The notes below the pieces were generated by a model. It worked only from the letters and a program-made list of their open reading frames with translations, did no database searches and had not been told where the DNA came from. 60,000 nucleotides of DNA from Lineus longissimus (taxonomy: Eukaryota > Nemertea > Pilidiophora > Heteronemertea > Lineidae): NCBI RefSeq assembly GCF_910592395.1, contig NC_088308.1, positions 21,283,501 to 21,343,500 on the forward strand, written 5' to 3'. Positions within the stretch are counted from its first letter, which is position 1; the number at the start of each line of letters is the position of its first letter. Both the position numbers and the translations under genes were made by a program. This document shows positions 10,401 to 24,235 of the stretch, piece by piece.

Positions 10401-10877
10401 TTATACTAAGGAATCCAGTTCATTATCAACCGTTCCCAAATAGGGTACTTGAATAGGTCCAAAGCTGGCTGTCATGGATGGTTCATCATTATTGTCCTCG
10501 TAGAGTTGCTGAGGAAATGTCGCAAAAGGCTCAGAATCTAGTTGGTGTACGTGCACAATAAGCTGGAAATTACGGCTGAGGTAGTCGATTGTGGACATCG
10601 CGAGACTGACTGGTAGGCGTCTATTGTTGCTACTTCCCCTTCCAACCAACCCGCCTTTATATACGTGTACATAAAGCAAGAAATTTAAAGTCCCGTAACA
10701 GCTGGGTCCAAACGCAGCTTTTCCACTACGAACGGTGGCGACCTTACCAATTGTATACTTCAAATTCCCTAAATAATTATCTTGAAAAACGTATTCGGTC
10801 CATAAACAACCGTTACGATCCCAAACGATGCGCCGGCTGGATCTCGAGGGACCGATATGTCGTACTCATTGCTGACT
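10401..10877 (-). CDS. Unidentified open segment, possible terminal exon
   Basis: Reading the minus strand, about 158 codons are open from just after a stop near 10878 to a stop at 10401-10403. No ATG stands near the left end, so if real it is an exon rather than a whole gene. The product is not recognised. It contains WDRNGCLWTEYVFQDNYLG early and an acidic tail (LYEDNNDEPSM, TVDNELDSLV). The acceptor is unclear, and a possible internal donor (gtaagg) sits at about 10737-10742. Length alone is only mildly unexpected in 60 kb. Confidence 0.28.
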
Positions 10878-10880
10878 GAC

Positions 10881-13800
10881 ATTCGGCAGGTTGCGCAATC
10901 CGTACGAGCGGCGGAGTATAGAATTTACAATGCATATGATATACCTACATGTACATGTAGTTGCAGGATGAATTGGAAATATTCTCCAAAATATCACAGT
11001 TCGTAGGTCTTCGTACGGCTTGCGGAACCTGTCTGTTATAGGCATTGAATATTTGGAGCTGAGTGACTTCGAGTCTACATGACAAGGCTTGACAAGCAGA
11101 GGATCCAGTGTATCCTTTCATCTGACAGACTTAATTGCATGGCATGCCTAATGGCCTGAAGATCGAATCCTAGCTGAGATCGTGATGATGGGATGTCAAT
11201 AATGCCAAGCTCCTTAATTGTAGCTTATGATGAATACGTGTAAACGGGCACTTTGTCCAAGAAGACCAAGATCACGTAGACTCCCGGGGCAGTCCATTGT
11301 ATCATCCTAATTCGATCTCCTTATGCTGTAAGACGAGGCCGGTCCACTGCGTCCGGATGAGTTAAAAGTGTAGTCATACGATGCATAATCAACAGCAGTA
11401 TATTTTATATTATAAATTGCTGACAATGAGCCCTGACAATCGGCAAGGTATGGACGGTCTTTGTCTCTAACCATAATCCCTTAAGAATACAATGGGGCCG
11501 GACACTTTTCCAGGAGGACAGTTTCGACTGCACACCGTAGATTCCTCCCCCATTTTAAGAGTCGGACTGCATTTGATCCATGATGTCACGCAAATTACTT
11601 TTTAGTATGTATACCCGACACGCCGATTTCTTTTATATAGGTTTCATCAGACATTGTTAGAGTGTAAATCTGGAGCTTTTGTACTTCGATCTTGATAAAT
11701 TTTTTCCAAAGAGAGACGAGGATAAACGATAAGTAGAGCATTTCTCCACAAGAGTCAATGTAGTCAGGATGCCATAATTCGAGAGAAATAATCCTCTGAT
11801 GTCGCCGTTCTTGTGTTTTCTCTGCTGCTAACGATAATGATCAAAGATAAAGGACATCGCCAGCTCGCTCAATCGGAAGAAGAAGTTAGAGCAAACATGG
11901 CGCAAAAGCGATTCGTTGGTCGGTTATCAGGGTTTTTCGGATGATGGAATGAATGCACTTTGGACATGGTAATATATGGGCGCTGTGCGTCAGAAGTCCA
12001 CTCTCGCCAGGAGGAAACTTCTGACGCACACCGTCCATCAACATTTAATTTGGCAGGGCCCGGAATATGTCATGCTTTCACACCAGTGGCAGTCGCGTGC
12101 TCTTCCCTAACCCGCAATTCACAATGGGTAAGTACAGAGAGAAAGGTCATACAGCCGAAGGTGTGGTATCTTGGGGTTTCGGAAAAGAGAATTTGAAATC
12201 CTGCCAAATGACCTTTCCGAAGCTGGTGATCACCAGCTTGCTCTCAAGAGACTGTCGTGCTCGTCACCTTCCTCGACAATCTGCACCTAATATTGTTCGT
12301 CGCCGCTACCTTCCAGTCACGTTAGGCCTATGGACAAGCTACCATCGGGCTATATTTGTCTTTTTGTACTGTCGGGCTATATACCGTCACGCTACCGTCA
12401 AGTTACGAACAAGCTACATGTACTATATACATGTAGCTTCATGCCCATTAAAACACGACTCGGGAATGTACAGTTACATGTAGCCACCGCGTCGACAAGC
12501 TGATACCATGTCCATTACCATGGCGGTGCATGTTTGGCAATGAGCTGAAAGCCGCTGACAGGTTTCATTCTTATCATAAGCCACATCGAAAAAGTACCCC
12601 TCGAGCCAGGGATGAGGTGCTGGCTGGCAAGGCTTCTGCATGGTGGGATTGCATTAATCCCATCAATCAAAGGCGAGGCGGACTACTGATTTTGCAGCAG
12701 TGACCAATTTGGTCAGAAAGTTGTCGGCGTCGTAATGGATTTTTGCCAGAGGTATGGAGTACATAGGATACCATCCACCTATCTGGGACTTTTTTACTTG
12801 CTCTGGCATACACACTCATGTATACAAGGGACCTCGTCATTTAGTCTCATCCGACAGAAGCACATTAATGTATCTCGTGTTGAGCCTCAAGCTTTGTTGT
12901 GAAGAGCCAGGAATCTTTGTTTCTGGAATGTCACGCCGGTTCATCACGGATTACCTGGTATAAGTCGCGATACCAGAAACTGCTATTTTGGGTAAATTCT
13001 TGCATCAACAGAGGCTAACTTAAGTACACCTGAGAGTAAAGACGATGGTCCGTCACCAGGGGACTGGACAACTGCTACTAGCCCATTGAATTAGGCCCTG
13101 ATCCTCTTAATCATGTTTCGGGATGGGCTTGTCGATCTAAACTGCTAACGGTATATGGAAAAGGCTACTCCGACGGAGGGCCCATGGAAAGACGTATAAC
13201 CCAAACTTCATGTACATTTACGTATAATGTACCCTCCGAACGCAGTGAACCGGCCTCGTCCCTCACCCTAACCACTGCGACAAGTGGTGAGCTTTCGGGA
13301 GGTTTTGTACCGACGCCCCACAACGAATTGGCAGGCTGTCAACCATATTGCGGTGCCAATAGTTGATCAACTGCGGCGGGAAGGAGCACTATAGTCGGGA
13401 TGACATTCTGACTAATTTTCGCTAATTAGAATAAATAACGTTTAAAGTAGCCGTATTCCAAGTTAGCTGACATGTATGTAACCTGAGATCATATGGTACA
13501 AAGACTTTTGCAGATCCAGTTAGGATGGCGCAATGGACCGCCATGGGAGTCTACGTATAATGTGGCTACGAGAGTCAAGGCGCAACACTGCTCGCCGTCA
13601 TCTACTAAAACACGAAAGATGCTAATTCCGTGTGATAGATCCATCAACATGATCAAGACGTTCAATCACGGCGAAGACAGTCGCTAAATTCTCCGCTAAT
13701 GAGGGAAATTAGCAACTTTTTGCTGCTTGATATTGGCAATTTGTGAGCTAATGGCCGGGGTGAAATTCTATCAATATTCGTATGAAAACATTATCGCGTT

Positions 13801-14029
13801 TACATAACGATTCCGGTCTTTTGGTACTTCTCCAAAGCTGGGAAATATTGAATTTTAATGCTAATCTTTTTAAGAACTTTAGTCTCTAGTCGAAATTAAT
13901 TCCTAAAATGGTGCGGAAACGGAGATTTTGTGTTGAATGGTTTATAATTTGATAAAATCGAGAGACACTGCATGTTGATTGCCAAAGGAAGCGTCCATAA
14001 ACACCAATGTTGGCACAATTCTGATTGTG
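10881..14029. other. Noncoding with weak exon-like pieces
   Basis: Somewhat richer in GC near 12000-13700 than the rest. One acceptor/donor pair brackets about 41 nt ending at a gtaagt near 12126, in an open frame (GSRVLFPNPQFTM). No neighbouring exon in matching phase was found, so it stays unassigned. Clustered TACATGTA palindromes at about 10947 and 12415-12475. Confidence 0.3.
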
Positions 14030-14062
14030 TTGGGAGTGGGTGGGGTGGGTTGGGGGGGGGGG
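14030..14062 (+). repeat. G-rich tract, G-quadruplex-prone
   Basis: Several G runs of 3-4 followed by an eleven-to-twelve G run. Confidence 0.6.
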
Positions 14063-14304
14063 ACGAAAGGTCTTGTTTGGACTGCTTGATTCTTGATGGA
14101 ACCATAATCGGCATGTTCATTTTTTTGATGAACTAGTGTGATACCGAGTGCACTGTAGTCTTAGCTGATACTGATGTTTGCAATTGTTATGGTATGGTTG
14201 TGGTTAATTAAGAATCTAGTAAGGCCCCTAACGGCCTATTCCACGTCACATTATGTATAACGCCCCTAATTACCAGATTTCTATCTTAGGCCCAGTTTCT
14301 TCAG

Positions 14305-14494
14305 AGCAGTGTCTCATTGTCCTTTCTCGGCCTTCGATCCTAGATTGACACCAGCACTAGCAGCTCCAAGGGGAATCTCCCCTGATATTATTCCAGAGTA
14401 TCCGCATAATGGGACAAAGAGATATCACTGCATTGTATCCGCTCAGCCATATAACTCAATTGTTAAAGTCCATTACTCGAGACTGATACCTTAG
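14305..14494 (+). CDS. Candidate terminal exon, unidentified
   Basis: After the acceptor cccagtttcttcag, one base plus 62 codons are open to TAG at 14492-14494, with AATAAA at 14498. The product is unrecognised (Pro-rich then PHNGTKRYHCIVSAQPYN). The signal almost abutting the stop and the lack of a linked upstream exon keep this doubtful. Confidence 0.2.
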
Positions 14495-16386
14495 CTGAAT
14501 AAATAGGTGATAGATATCATGATATATTGCCAGAGGCAGAGATATATTGTAGCAGCCACTCACTTACGTTGTGTTTTGAGGCCACTGTTCTCGGTAATCT
14601 CGGCCTGGCGGGATTTGGATTTCAGAGCATAATTTGAATTTGGTTACAATGCTTCATTTTTATGATTGATTATGTGTAAGCATCGTTTTGGCCGCGGAGG
14701 TTTGACACCTCCATACCTGTTGGATTGGTATAAAATGTGTCAAAGGCAGACTCTCGGTGGATCTCGGTGGAACTGGTAGAAGAGTACACTAAGCTGCATC
14801 TAGCTCGAGGAGGCGAGCGTCATTACTTGCAAAGAAGTCAGCACCATGCTCCCATTGGCGATGTTTAGAAATATGCGGACATGGTAGGTTCGGACAAGAG
14901 AGCTGCGCTTGGGAAGAGTTTCGAACAAAGTATACAACACGATATATCGGGTTCACTCCGCTAAGCCGTAGGTGGAAACCCTGATGTATACGATATTTCT
15001 ATGATCATCGTGTCTCTACGAAAGATCACACCATTCTCCCATGAGGACCGTCAGGAAAGAAGACACCAAAGTAGGTGGGTTGGGATAGAAGCTGCCTTTT
15101 ATTGTGGATCTATTCTAAATACAACACGATACTGACTACGGCCTACTGAGTGTCTCTTTTTACACCTCTTTACAAAGGAACAAAGCTGTATTCAGAGCAC
15201 GGCTCCAAGTGGTGAAACCGTTCGGAGGCAACTCTGGGGTTCACTTTCTGATAACTATCCAGGTTACAGTACCCTGGTTTTTCGTTGTGTCAACAATATA
15301 TGTTACCCACTACCATAGGACAATAAAAAGAACTACATGTATGTATATTCCGGGGAGGTGAACAGAAACGATTTCTTTTTCTTTTGATTGTAACCTCTGA
15401 TAGAAGTTATCCAGGTTAGTTCTATGATATAATGCTCTAGTAGCTGATATCGTGAAATAGTGGTTTATGGAGTAAATGGTAATAATGAATAAAAATTTTA
15501 AAAATCATGACTTTTAGTAAAGACACTCCCATCCCACACCATCTCATTTTCTCATTCAACTCTGTAGGGAACTGTGTGAAATATTTGCAAAGATACAAAT
15601 CGCCGAACTTGTTCATTTTCAATTGGTGGTCGACGAAATACGGCTTTTGCTGTGGACATTTAACGGTGATGGTTACCATAGAAAGTTTCACGCTATTTAA
15701 GATCGCGCTTGACAGTGTATTCTCGAAATCGCGAAAAAAAAAACGCTCGCAAAAATGTGACATATCAATTTAGGGACTGCTGATAACGAATCCACTCTAC
15801 AAAAAGAGCAAATTTTCCACAAAATCTCAAAAATATTAAACTCAGCTTAGTTACATTGGAAATTAATCATGTTCAAAGTCGACATCAAAAGTTAATCCTA
15901 TTATTGAAAAAGTCATCCCATCGTCTATTCTGAGGCATCATTGGAAGAAACCAGTATCTTCTTTGACATGTTTGAAGTCGACTTAAGAAGCGGCTTTTCT
16001 AATTTGGAAAAAGTCCCTGGGAGAGAATTAAGAGATATTTCATGTAATGTATTGTCTTTTTGATCTCAATGTTCTATTGGTCAGCCTCGCTGTGTACTAT
16101 CCGAGTGATACTTTCCGAGTCGATTAATTCCTTTGCAGCTCACAGTATTGCTTTCTGCATTTCCGAAGTTACTCTCAAGCCGCAATGCATGGCATCAAGG
16201 AATAATAATGACTATAATGTAAGTTGGGCGAAATCTAATGGCGATTCAAGTTATTCTTGATGCCAAACGCAGCAGAAAATACTGACAAATTAAGCACTTA
16301 ATCCTGCAACTGCAGCTGTACATGTAGCTAGGTAATTCGAAAAAGTACCACATTATAAAACTATATCCCCCACATTAGGCAATACC
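14495..16386. other. Noncoding, nothing firm
   Basis: A consensus donor on the minus strand near 14566 (GTAAGTGAG) lacks a convincing acceptor or start, so no exon is called. Confidence 0.35.
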
Positions 16387-16480
16387 ACACTCAAAGAAAT
16401 ACAAGTTTTAAACTGGTACGTGTATTTTGAAAAACCTCTAAAGTTTTCCAAAAGCTCAAAAACCTTATTTCTTAGAGTGT
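16387..16480. mobile_element. Short MITE with ACACTC...GAGTGT ends
   Basis: Inverted ends ACACTCAAAGAAATA and the right end reading back as ACACTCTAAGAAATAAG. Its right part (caaaagctcaa...ttattt) matches 32683-32714, so it is a dispersed family. Confidence 0.55.
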
Positions 16481-16939
16481 TGTATACGTTTAGTTCAAGG
16501 CGGCCACAGAATTCATCGCAATATCCTATCACCTCCCTTCGTTTCCTTTCATAGCTGCGCGTGGCAATTTGATAAAAACACTACCTTACAATTACTGAAC
16601 ATGGTATAGCTGGAGCAATCTGAAACTGGATTGACTCAAGACTGTCGCTCATGTGTCTCTCGCCTTAATTTTATAATTTAATTTGCTGGGTTTCAAGTTG
16701 TCTGTTAAAGCTAAAAATATTTGAAACATTTTTGTAAGATTTCAAGTGATACCCAAGCAACTTGAAGATCGCTAAAAGTCAAAAAGAGGTTGATGTCAGA
16801 TGCACTGTTCATCATCATTTCGCTAAAGTGCTATCAACATGGCTCCTTAATGACTTACCAGACTTCGCAAAGGTAGAGATATTCCTGCAAGATGAATTTA
16901 TCAGCATTTGTTGAATCATATTTACATGTTTGTTTTCAG

Positions 16940-17152
16940 CTTAATAAAACTTATAATACGCAGGAATCCAACGCAGACCTTCCTCGAATTGAATCGAGTT
17001 CCTCTAGCTGCCTATCAAAGAATTTGAACAAATTGGCTCATTTCTTTAAATCGTCACACCGGAAAATTACTTCAGTTGAAGGTTTGCTTGAGAACTTGGT
17101 CGAGATGCAGTTGAATTTCACGACCAAGCTGCAAGCTGCCTGCAGGAAGTAA
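16940..17152 (+). CDS. Candidate terminal exon, unidentified helical protein
   Basis: After the acceptor tgtttgttttcag, 70 codons are open to TAA. The product has a Ser run (ESSSSSC) and an amphipathic helix-like end (SVEGLLENLVEMQ). An ATG at 16892 is in frame, so an 86-residue unspliced reading is also possible. No homology recognised, no linked exon found. Composition looks protein-like, but chance cannot be excluded. Confidence 0.3.
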   Translation, partial: LNKTYNTQESNADLPRIESSSSSCLSKNLNKLAHFFKSSHRKITSVEGLLENLVEMQLNFTTKLQAACRK

Positions 17153-17155
17153 TCA

Positions 17156-20100
17156 CTGCCATGGAACTCATCCGAATGATCAGGGATTCTTTTTAAGGTG
17201 AAGAGGCTGGGATTATTTATTTATCGCGTTTGATGAAACTCTGCAGCGAGTGGAAGACAACTTTACAATAGTCGATCTGGCTGCGTCGATAAATAATCAT
17301 CGCTGCGCTATCACTGTGTGATATGAGGGATAAAAAACTATCACTTGTCTGCTGGCTAAAAAAGGTAGAGGCTATTTGGTGTCTATCGCTGGTCGCAGCG
17401 ATGACCGATTTTTGTCGCAGGTTACTGCTATAAAAATATCTTGTTTGCGTGACCAAACTATATTCGACAGTGATATCAAACCCTATAGATTCATGGGCTG
17501 GATGAACACAGGTTTATCCCTCAAACTCTACATTGTCTATCCTGTTCATTATTTGGTTTCATAAACATATAGGAAATTCTAGTCAATTTATTTCCTGAAT
17601 GCCATTTCATTTCTTGAGGGAAATCAATGTGTCAGACGGAATCATAATCGATCATGGTGAACCAAACCTCAGGCGAATAAAAATTGATTTGTCAGAATAC
17701 AAATGCAATCATCAAATTGAAAAAATCAAGAATATTTCATTTATTCTATTTTATGAGTACGTTGGCTAAATTTTCTTCCTATTCTTCTCCGATTGCTTTG
17801 TTTAAGGTACGATGAAGTCACGGTTAACCAAGAGAAATTGAAAACGTCCCGGTTATTTACTAAGATCAGATTGTCTACCTTGGAGATGTAAGCCAAAAAC
17901 GGTAGCACTAAAACGGCAGCTAATTTGGTGCATTAGTTTGGGAGATTATTATCGCATGATGTAGGTCATGATCTAGACTGTACTCAGACTAGCATCGAAA
18001 CATACCGTAAGGTAAGTTTATACCGATGGAACATTTTTTTCTGAAACTCGGCTGGAGATCGTAAGGTGCAGTTACGGCTATAGCGGGCTGGACTTTCATA
18101 GCAACAACAACCGAACAACCACCACCGTTTTTTCTCAGCTGAAGAAGAACGTGGTACATAAACATGTACTTGTGAGGCCTTTCAGGAAAATATGACGCGC
18201 TAAATCGGAAGGCTATCCATGATTTGGTCCTAGTTGCGAGAGAGACCACTGGATAAGATGTACATGCAATACCAGACGCGGCAAACTTATGAACCAGACC
18301 GAATTATAAGCTTCATTTGCTATCAGTTCTGCTGCAGACTTTGATACAGCACGCAATTCACCAATTGCTTAATTGTCAGTCATTGAAGTTCGTGATATTT
18401 CTAATGGACGATTCTAGTGATTCGTATTCATGATCACTATGAATGCATCATCGCCATCAATTTTGCAAATCATGAATTAGAGTTAGGATGCACGTTCACT
18501 TTATAAGTTTTGAGGTGAACCAAAGTGGGAATAATGCATACATGTTGCAATATTTTAGCAGTCCCTACCTTGCCCTGTGAATGTGACTTTTCACATTTGC
18601 TGTATACACACGAAATGACACAAACAGATATGGTACGTAATGTACCACACCTTCGCTTTCAGCATAACTGTCATATTTTGGCCAACCATCTACAGCCTTG
18701 TCACTTGCCTGCGCCGATGCCAGAAGGACAGATGCAAACAATCTGCACTGAAATAAAATGCAATTTTCAGCGTGGTTTCGAGAGACTTACATCCGATTCT
18801 CTTTCGCCAAAGTCGAGCTAATAATTATGGTTGCACGACTACCTGCATTATCATCATCATCAATAGTAAATCAGAATCAGAATAAAATCTACTGTTGCTA
18901 CAGTTAATTATCTCTAGTGCGAGCGTGTTTATGGGGCTAACAGATGGGTTCCCCCAATGGATTTAGCTATTGTCCTTATCAAACAAGTCACGTAGGATTG
19001 CTCTGCCCGCACTCAAACCCGAGAGCCCTGTAGACCAGCCTGTCTTATTTATTATTGCACTCTTAAATACAATTGTAACTCATTATATGAGACTGGGATG
19101 TACATGTAGCATATCAGGTTACCTACATCATACACCGCAAGTCCTTTTTAAGAGGTCATTAATGAGGCTCATGACTTCCATGCAAATCATAGACCTGCTC
19201 ACTGACCTCTAAGGAATGATTTAAGTAAGTACAGGATTCAAGGAAGATACGCTGTGCAACTACAATGATTCGACGAGAGGGTGAAATGAACATCCATTCG
19301 AACCCGCGACCTCGAAAGAAAGCGATCAACGCGGGGACCTGATCTCACCTGATATTTGTTTACCTACATGCATTTGTGAAGGAGCGTCTCACTGCGTAGT
19401 TTTCTTGACCAAAGTGATTCTGTTTTCGTTGAGAGATATTTTTTCTCACCATCCTGTATTTAATGTACCAAGAATTGATTTTTCTTTACATTACGCATAG
19501 GAAAACTGTCATGCACGCGAATCATTTCGTCAGTTCCGCCAGGACATCATATCTTAAGATAATCTGTGCATTGAATGCAGAATTGGATAATTAGAGAAAT
19601 CGGCACGTTCTTTGGTATAAAAAGCATTATACATGTAGCAACATTGATAGAGAGGGACATCTATCGCGTGGGGGAATTTTATCTCATTAGGTTCAGTGAT
19701 GCAGCCCGGTGAGCTGACAGCTCAATACACTAATAATAACATTGAGAAACGACTCTCACAAAATTTGTCCTGTTGCCTTCAGCAGCACTCACATCCTAAT
19801 AAGCTTTAGAAAAACCCACCACTTTACCCCTCTATCCATATCCGACAAGTATCGAACAAATGAGAAGTGCAAAGGGCTTTTGTATTCAGCTGGTGTGGTT
19901 GCCTTGAGTAATAAAGCCAATCGATCCTCGAGAAAGACATCTGAGTATCATAAACCCAGGCCATCAGTGTCCCCCGAGGCTTCGAGAGCGAACACTCTTG
20001 GTTACTTGGCTGAGTAAGGGCTGAAAGCTATCACAGTTTTCCGATTCATTCACGAGTGGAGGGCGCCTACCAGGCAATAATTCGGCTTTGCTGATTGCGT

Positions 20101-23100
20101 TCGAAAAAGCTTGAAGCAAGCAAGAGTCAGGAAACGGAGAGGGACAAAGGTAAAGCATGTTTGATTACTTGCGTCGCACCTATACACGCGTATATTATGT
20201 CTACATCACAACCAGGAGCTCGGCGCCTGGTCGAAGTAACCCATTTACCGAGCCCGTTACTTCGGGTTATCATGGCCGACGCGCGTGATATGCAGCCGAA
20301 TCTGATCTGTAATCCGAATTAATATGAACTGTAAGGTTTCTGATAGCCGATCTAAAATTGACGACTGAAGTATGAAATAGAAATTAGGATGGCTCTCATG
20401 ATTCAGCGATATCTGTATCTATTCGATGATTTACTCAATTAAGCTGAGTAGAGTTGCGTAGGGCTTCATAACATTGATACGAGGTACATGTACTAGTAAG
20501 TGAGAACTGACTTAACGTTCAAGATTGTCAAATTTGAGATGGACGCGAAGACGTTAAGGAATCACCTACTTCTCCATATCGGAAATTTGGAGAACAGTAG
20601 GCTACCGGAAATCGGTATACTGCTTACTAAGCTGACCGAGACAGATTATTATTTCGACTCGAGGGCAATGACGTCAAAACCAGGAGTGTCAATTACGAAC
20701 ATTATATATGTATACGGATTTGACCTTCTCGTTGAGTACGTTCACGGTATAACGAGACGATACATGTACAGAAAAGACAGCAATCTCTCAGACATCGAGA
20801 TTTCATTGCGAATAGGGTTACTTTATGTTTCTTCAGCCAACAACTTGTGGTACTGAAAGCAACTAACCAACTTAATACACCTCCATCCCACGCACGTCTC
20901 TCCGCCAACATAGCAAATCTAGCGTGTCTTTCAATACGCCGCAAGACAAAGTAATCCAGGAAATTATTTAGAAAATCGATGTAGCAAAAGCTGCGCAAAG
21001 GTAACACATTTTCAAGATAGCTATTTTGCTAATTTGACTCGGCGGTAATCGTAGAATCACAGGAGAGTTGGTAATAGCTCGAGGTATAGACGAGTGATAC
21101 CAAGGGTGTAATCATACACTCGTCGTCAAGATGCTTGGGGAGGAGAGGATAATCATTGAGGTGCGGCAACGGCCGAGATCTGTCTTCGTTTTGGTTTTAT
21201 TATTAGAAAATTACGGTACTGCATGGTTTCTTGATGCGAATAGCGCTATGATTTTCTTCGTACTGACGTTACTCTAAGTTTGAAGTTTATATCAAAATCG
21301 TCCCCCGTATTTGACCAACATCCACCATCAAATAAATATTTTGGTAGCTTTATAACTGGCTAAGGAATAGGATTGGTAGGCACGTCACAGTGCCTTCCAG
21401 CAACAATTCCCAGTAAAATACCGAGACATGCAAATCTGTTACATATAAATTCTCATCAATTTCCTGAGGAAATAAAGTATGATAAATCTGACAGGCCACA
21501 ATACATTATTCAGCCGCATTGTACAGTTAACAGCGCAGGCGGCTACCCATCCTCTACGCCATTTAATATAATCACCTTTTGCCTGTCAATAACCTCTCCC
21601 TAGGAGTTTAAACGTAATGAAGATGGTCTGTATAATCCCCAGGAAAATCCCCAGGGGTCGATGTAATCATGTTGGTGACGACATTTCTGCTCTTGCACTG
21701 CAACAGATCACCACCAAAGAACTTTTTTAAATGAGTTGACGGCTTTTCCCTTCAATATGTTTGTTCTTCTCCACCTGTTTTATTATAAAGCAACATCATC
21801 ATTCTGAAAGGGACGGCTTTTCAATTTTGTTCAACTCTTTATTTTTACCACGCCTGACGTAGGCCTATATACCATAATAACGTTCAGCAAAGTACCGTTT
21901 CGACTGTTTCTTTTACTGGTATCACTACATGTAGAAGGAATGCGCGGAGTAGCCTCTTGTCTATAACTGACTTGGACATTTTGTTATTTTGTCCTGGGAC
22001 AAATAATATGTATCCCAGTTAACTTATTATGTTAACTTAAGATAAAACAATGGCATTTTAGCCACCATGGCAAATACAAGAACGAACATCTGGAATGAAA
22101 ACTCAAGCAACTCATGTGCTGAGCATGAATCGCGCATGTAACTAACGTACGGCCACCACCGGGATTTCACTGATTTAGGGTCGTAACGCTACGTACACCG
22201 AAAAGTTAATTTCATTGCAAATTACCAGTACGCTGACACTGTACATGTGGGCGCCTGACGCATCGTAAATATACCGTATCAATGATGGCTTGGTTCGATC
22301 TGCACGTGCCACTCTGTACCAAGCAATCAAGGAGACACGCAGGAATTTTGTAACAAATTTGATTTAAAATCGATTACGTGCAGGAAATTGGTGAGAAGAC
22401 GTGGGACACTATAAAAGAATACGTGGTACATGTATTTTGTATCGAACCTTTCCATCGCCTAGTGACGGAGATAACCATATGTTTTTCAGAATTTGTCCTC
22501 GTTGAAACGACTTTTTGATTGATTCAATTAATGATCTTAAAGGACCACTCTTGTAATTAGTCACGATATAAATGCAGAGATGATGTCTGACTTGACACGT
22601 TAAGAAAAAGATTTCTCTAATCCTTGAACTCTTGACATACGTCTTCGTCACTAACAAAGATGAGTAATTGCTTCGATCTTTATTTGATCATCTGATCACG
22701 GTATTGATTTTCTTGCCCTTTTGAGTTCGTTAACAAGATTTCAGAAGATCACAGTATTGTACCTTGTCGTGGGTGGCTTAGATCCCTATGTCAATATCAA
22801 GACGATTGGTTCTGTTTTTGTAAAAATTGTTGTTTTCGGGCATACTTTTCAGCATTGATACTGCTTGCGTACATTTGTACATGTCATAGGCCGCATGAGT
22901 GAAGTTTCGGAAGAAAGTCTACGTATTGACGTGTAGCATCATTTGGCCCATATCATCATTGGCTCACGCTTACACACTGTTTTCAAATAGACTACAATTA
23001 GTAGTATATGTATGTAGATACATAGTAGAAAGAATGAAGATTTTGCAACCTTTATCAAGAATACGATCGACGAAGTGGAAAGTCCCAGGTTAAGCTTCCC

Positions 23101-23979
23101 TTCCATATCCCATCACTCCGTCTCTGCGAGCCACACACGAAGGTGCATTGATATCACTCCATGATGTTGACAACCTGCAGCATCTCATAAATCAGTTTCC
23201 CTCTACAATGTAGATCAAGATTTCTTCGATACCGGTACCTCGACCGTTGTCACATTGCACGCTGCATATTTTTTCGTGAAAAGGTCAAACATGTTGGAAA
23301 GTGACAAACGTCGTCGTCACGACTGCAGCAGCTGTTTTCGGACAGTGAAAGGCCTCGGGCAGACTTCATGTGTTACAGTCGTTTAGCAGGGCATCGAGTG
23401 CATGCACCATACCAACAAGTGCGCGCTCTCACTGGTTCTGTACTTATCAGACAGCACGGACCTCTCTTTGCATGACGAAGGTATTATTATTTCATTTCAT
23501 CCCAGACGTAATTTTCCGGCAGTTACACAAATTGCTTGCGCATGACTTGAGACTGAAGATTTGTTTCAAAGAGTGCGAAGGTGTTGGATACTGCTTCAAA
23601 TTATTCATAAGTGTGATTACCCTCGCTTTAATCAAGCGAAATTCTGTACTGAAGGAAGACTGTTGTCGCAGCTTAAGCTTACTATCGAAAGTGATGAAAC
23701 GTGAAGGGGATATTGATAGTCATCACATCTAAAGCGCACTTTATAAAGCGCACTTTATAATAGACAAATTAAAGAACATTCACAGAGTATTTTTGACGAT
23801 CGCTCGAAGTGGTTTGCTCTTCTTCTTCTTCTACATGTATTCTTCTTTATCGATTTTCTTCGGCATTACTTCGTTCGTTAAATATGCATGTGGGTGAACG
23901 CAGCCATTACAATGTTTATAGTTATCATTGCGAGATATTGCTCTGACAATTAATATCATCACGATAATATTATAATGTT
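17156..23979. other. Long noncoding stretch
   Basis: No supported gene. A T-arm-like motif on the minus strand near 19300-19315 (GGTTCGAATGG) may be a SINE scrap. A 24-nt segment at about 17984-18007 is bounded by CAG and gtaagt but unlinked. TACATGTA palindromes are frequent. Confidence 0.35.
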
Positions 23980-24034
23980 CAAGTTGGATTATAGCCTGAT
24001 ATCTGATGTACGGTAGAGGTTATAATCCGACTTG
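23980..24034. repeat. Imperfect hairpin
   Basis: caagttggattatagcc at 23980-23996 pairs with ggttataatccgacttg at 24018-24034. Confidence 0.6.
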
Positions 24035-24059
24035 TACCCCGGTCATTCCTGAAACCGTT

Positions 24060-24230
24060 CGCGCGATCTGTAGATCTCAGATGAGCTGCTCAATTAGCGC
24101 TAACACCTGGGTGGAGTCAGGCATATGAGGAAAGAGACCTGCCTAGTGTCTCCCGACGACAGTAGGGTTCGACCTAGGGTCCTCATGACCGCAGGTCAGA
24201 GACTAGAGTCACTACACCAGCACGGTTCCT
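24060..24230 (-). repeat. tRNA-derived SINE head, minus strand
   Basis: On the minus strand an A-box-like TGGTGTAGTGACTC (24207-24221) is followed at tRNA-like spacing by a B-box-like TAGGTCGAACCC (24165-24178). Downstream non-tRNA sequence includes ccacccaggtgttagcgct. The internal pol III promoter layout supports a SINE or tRNA pseudogene; the tail end is not defined. Confidence 0.45.
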
Positions 24231-24235
24231 TGAAT

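Noticed and set aside
12092-12126. 41-nt acceptor/donor-bounded open piece
   Set aside because: No upstream or downstream exon in matching phase.
14566-14640. Strong minus-strand GTAAGTGAG donor
   Set aside because: No acceptor or ATG makes a coherent exon.
19300-19345. T-arm-like minus-strand motif
   Set aside because: Only one box is recognisable, so a SINE or tRNA gene is not supported.
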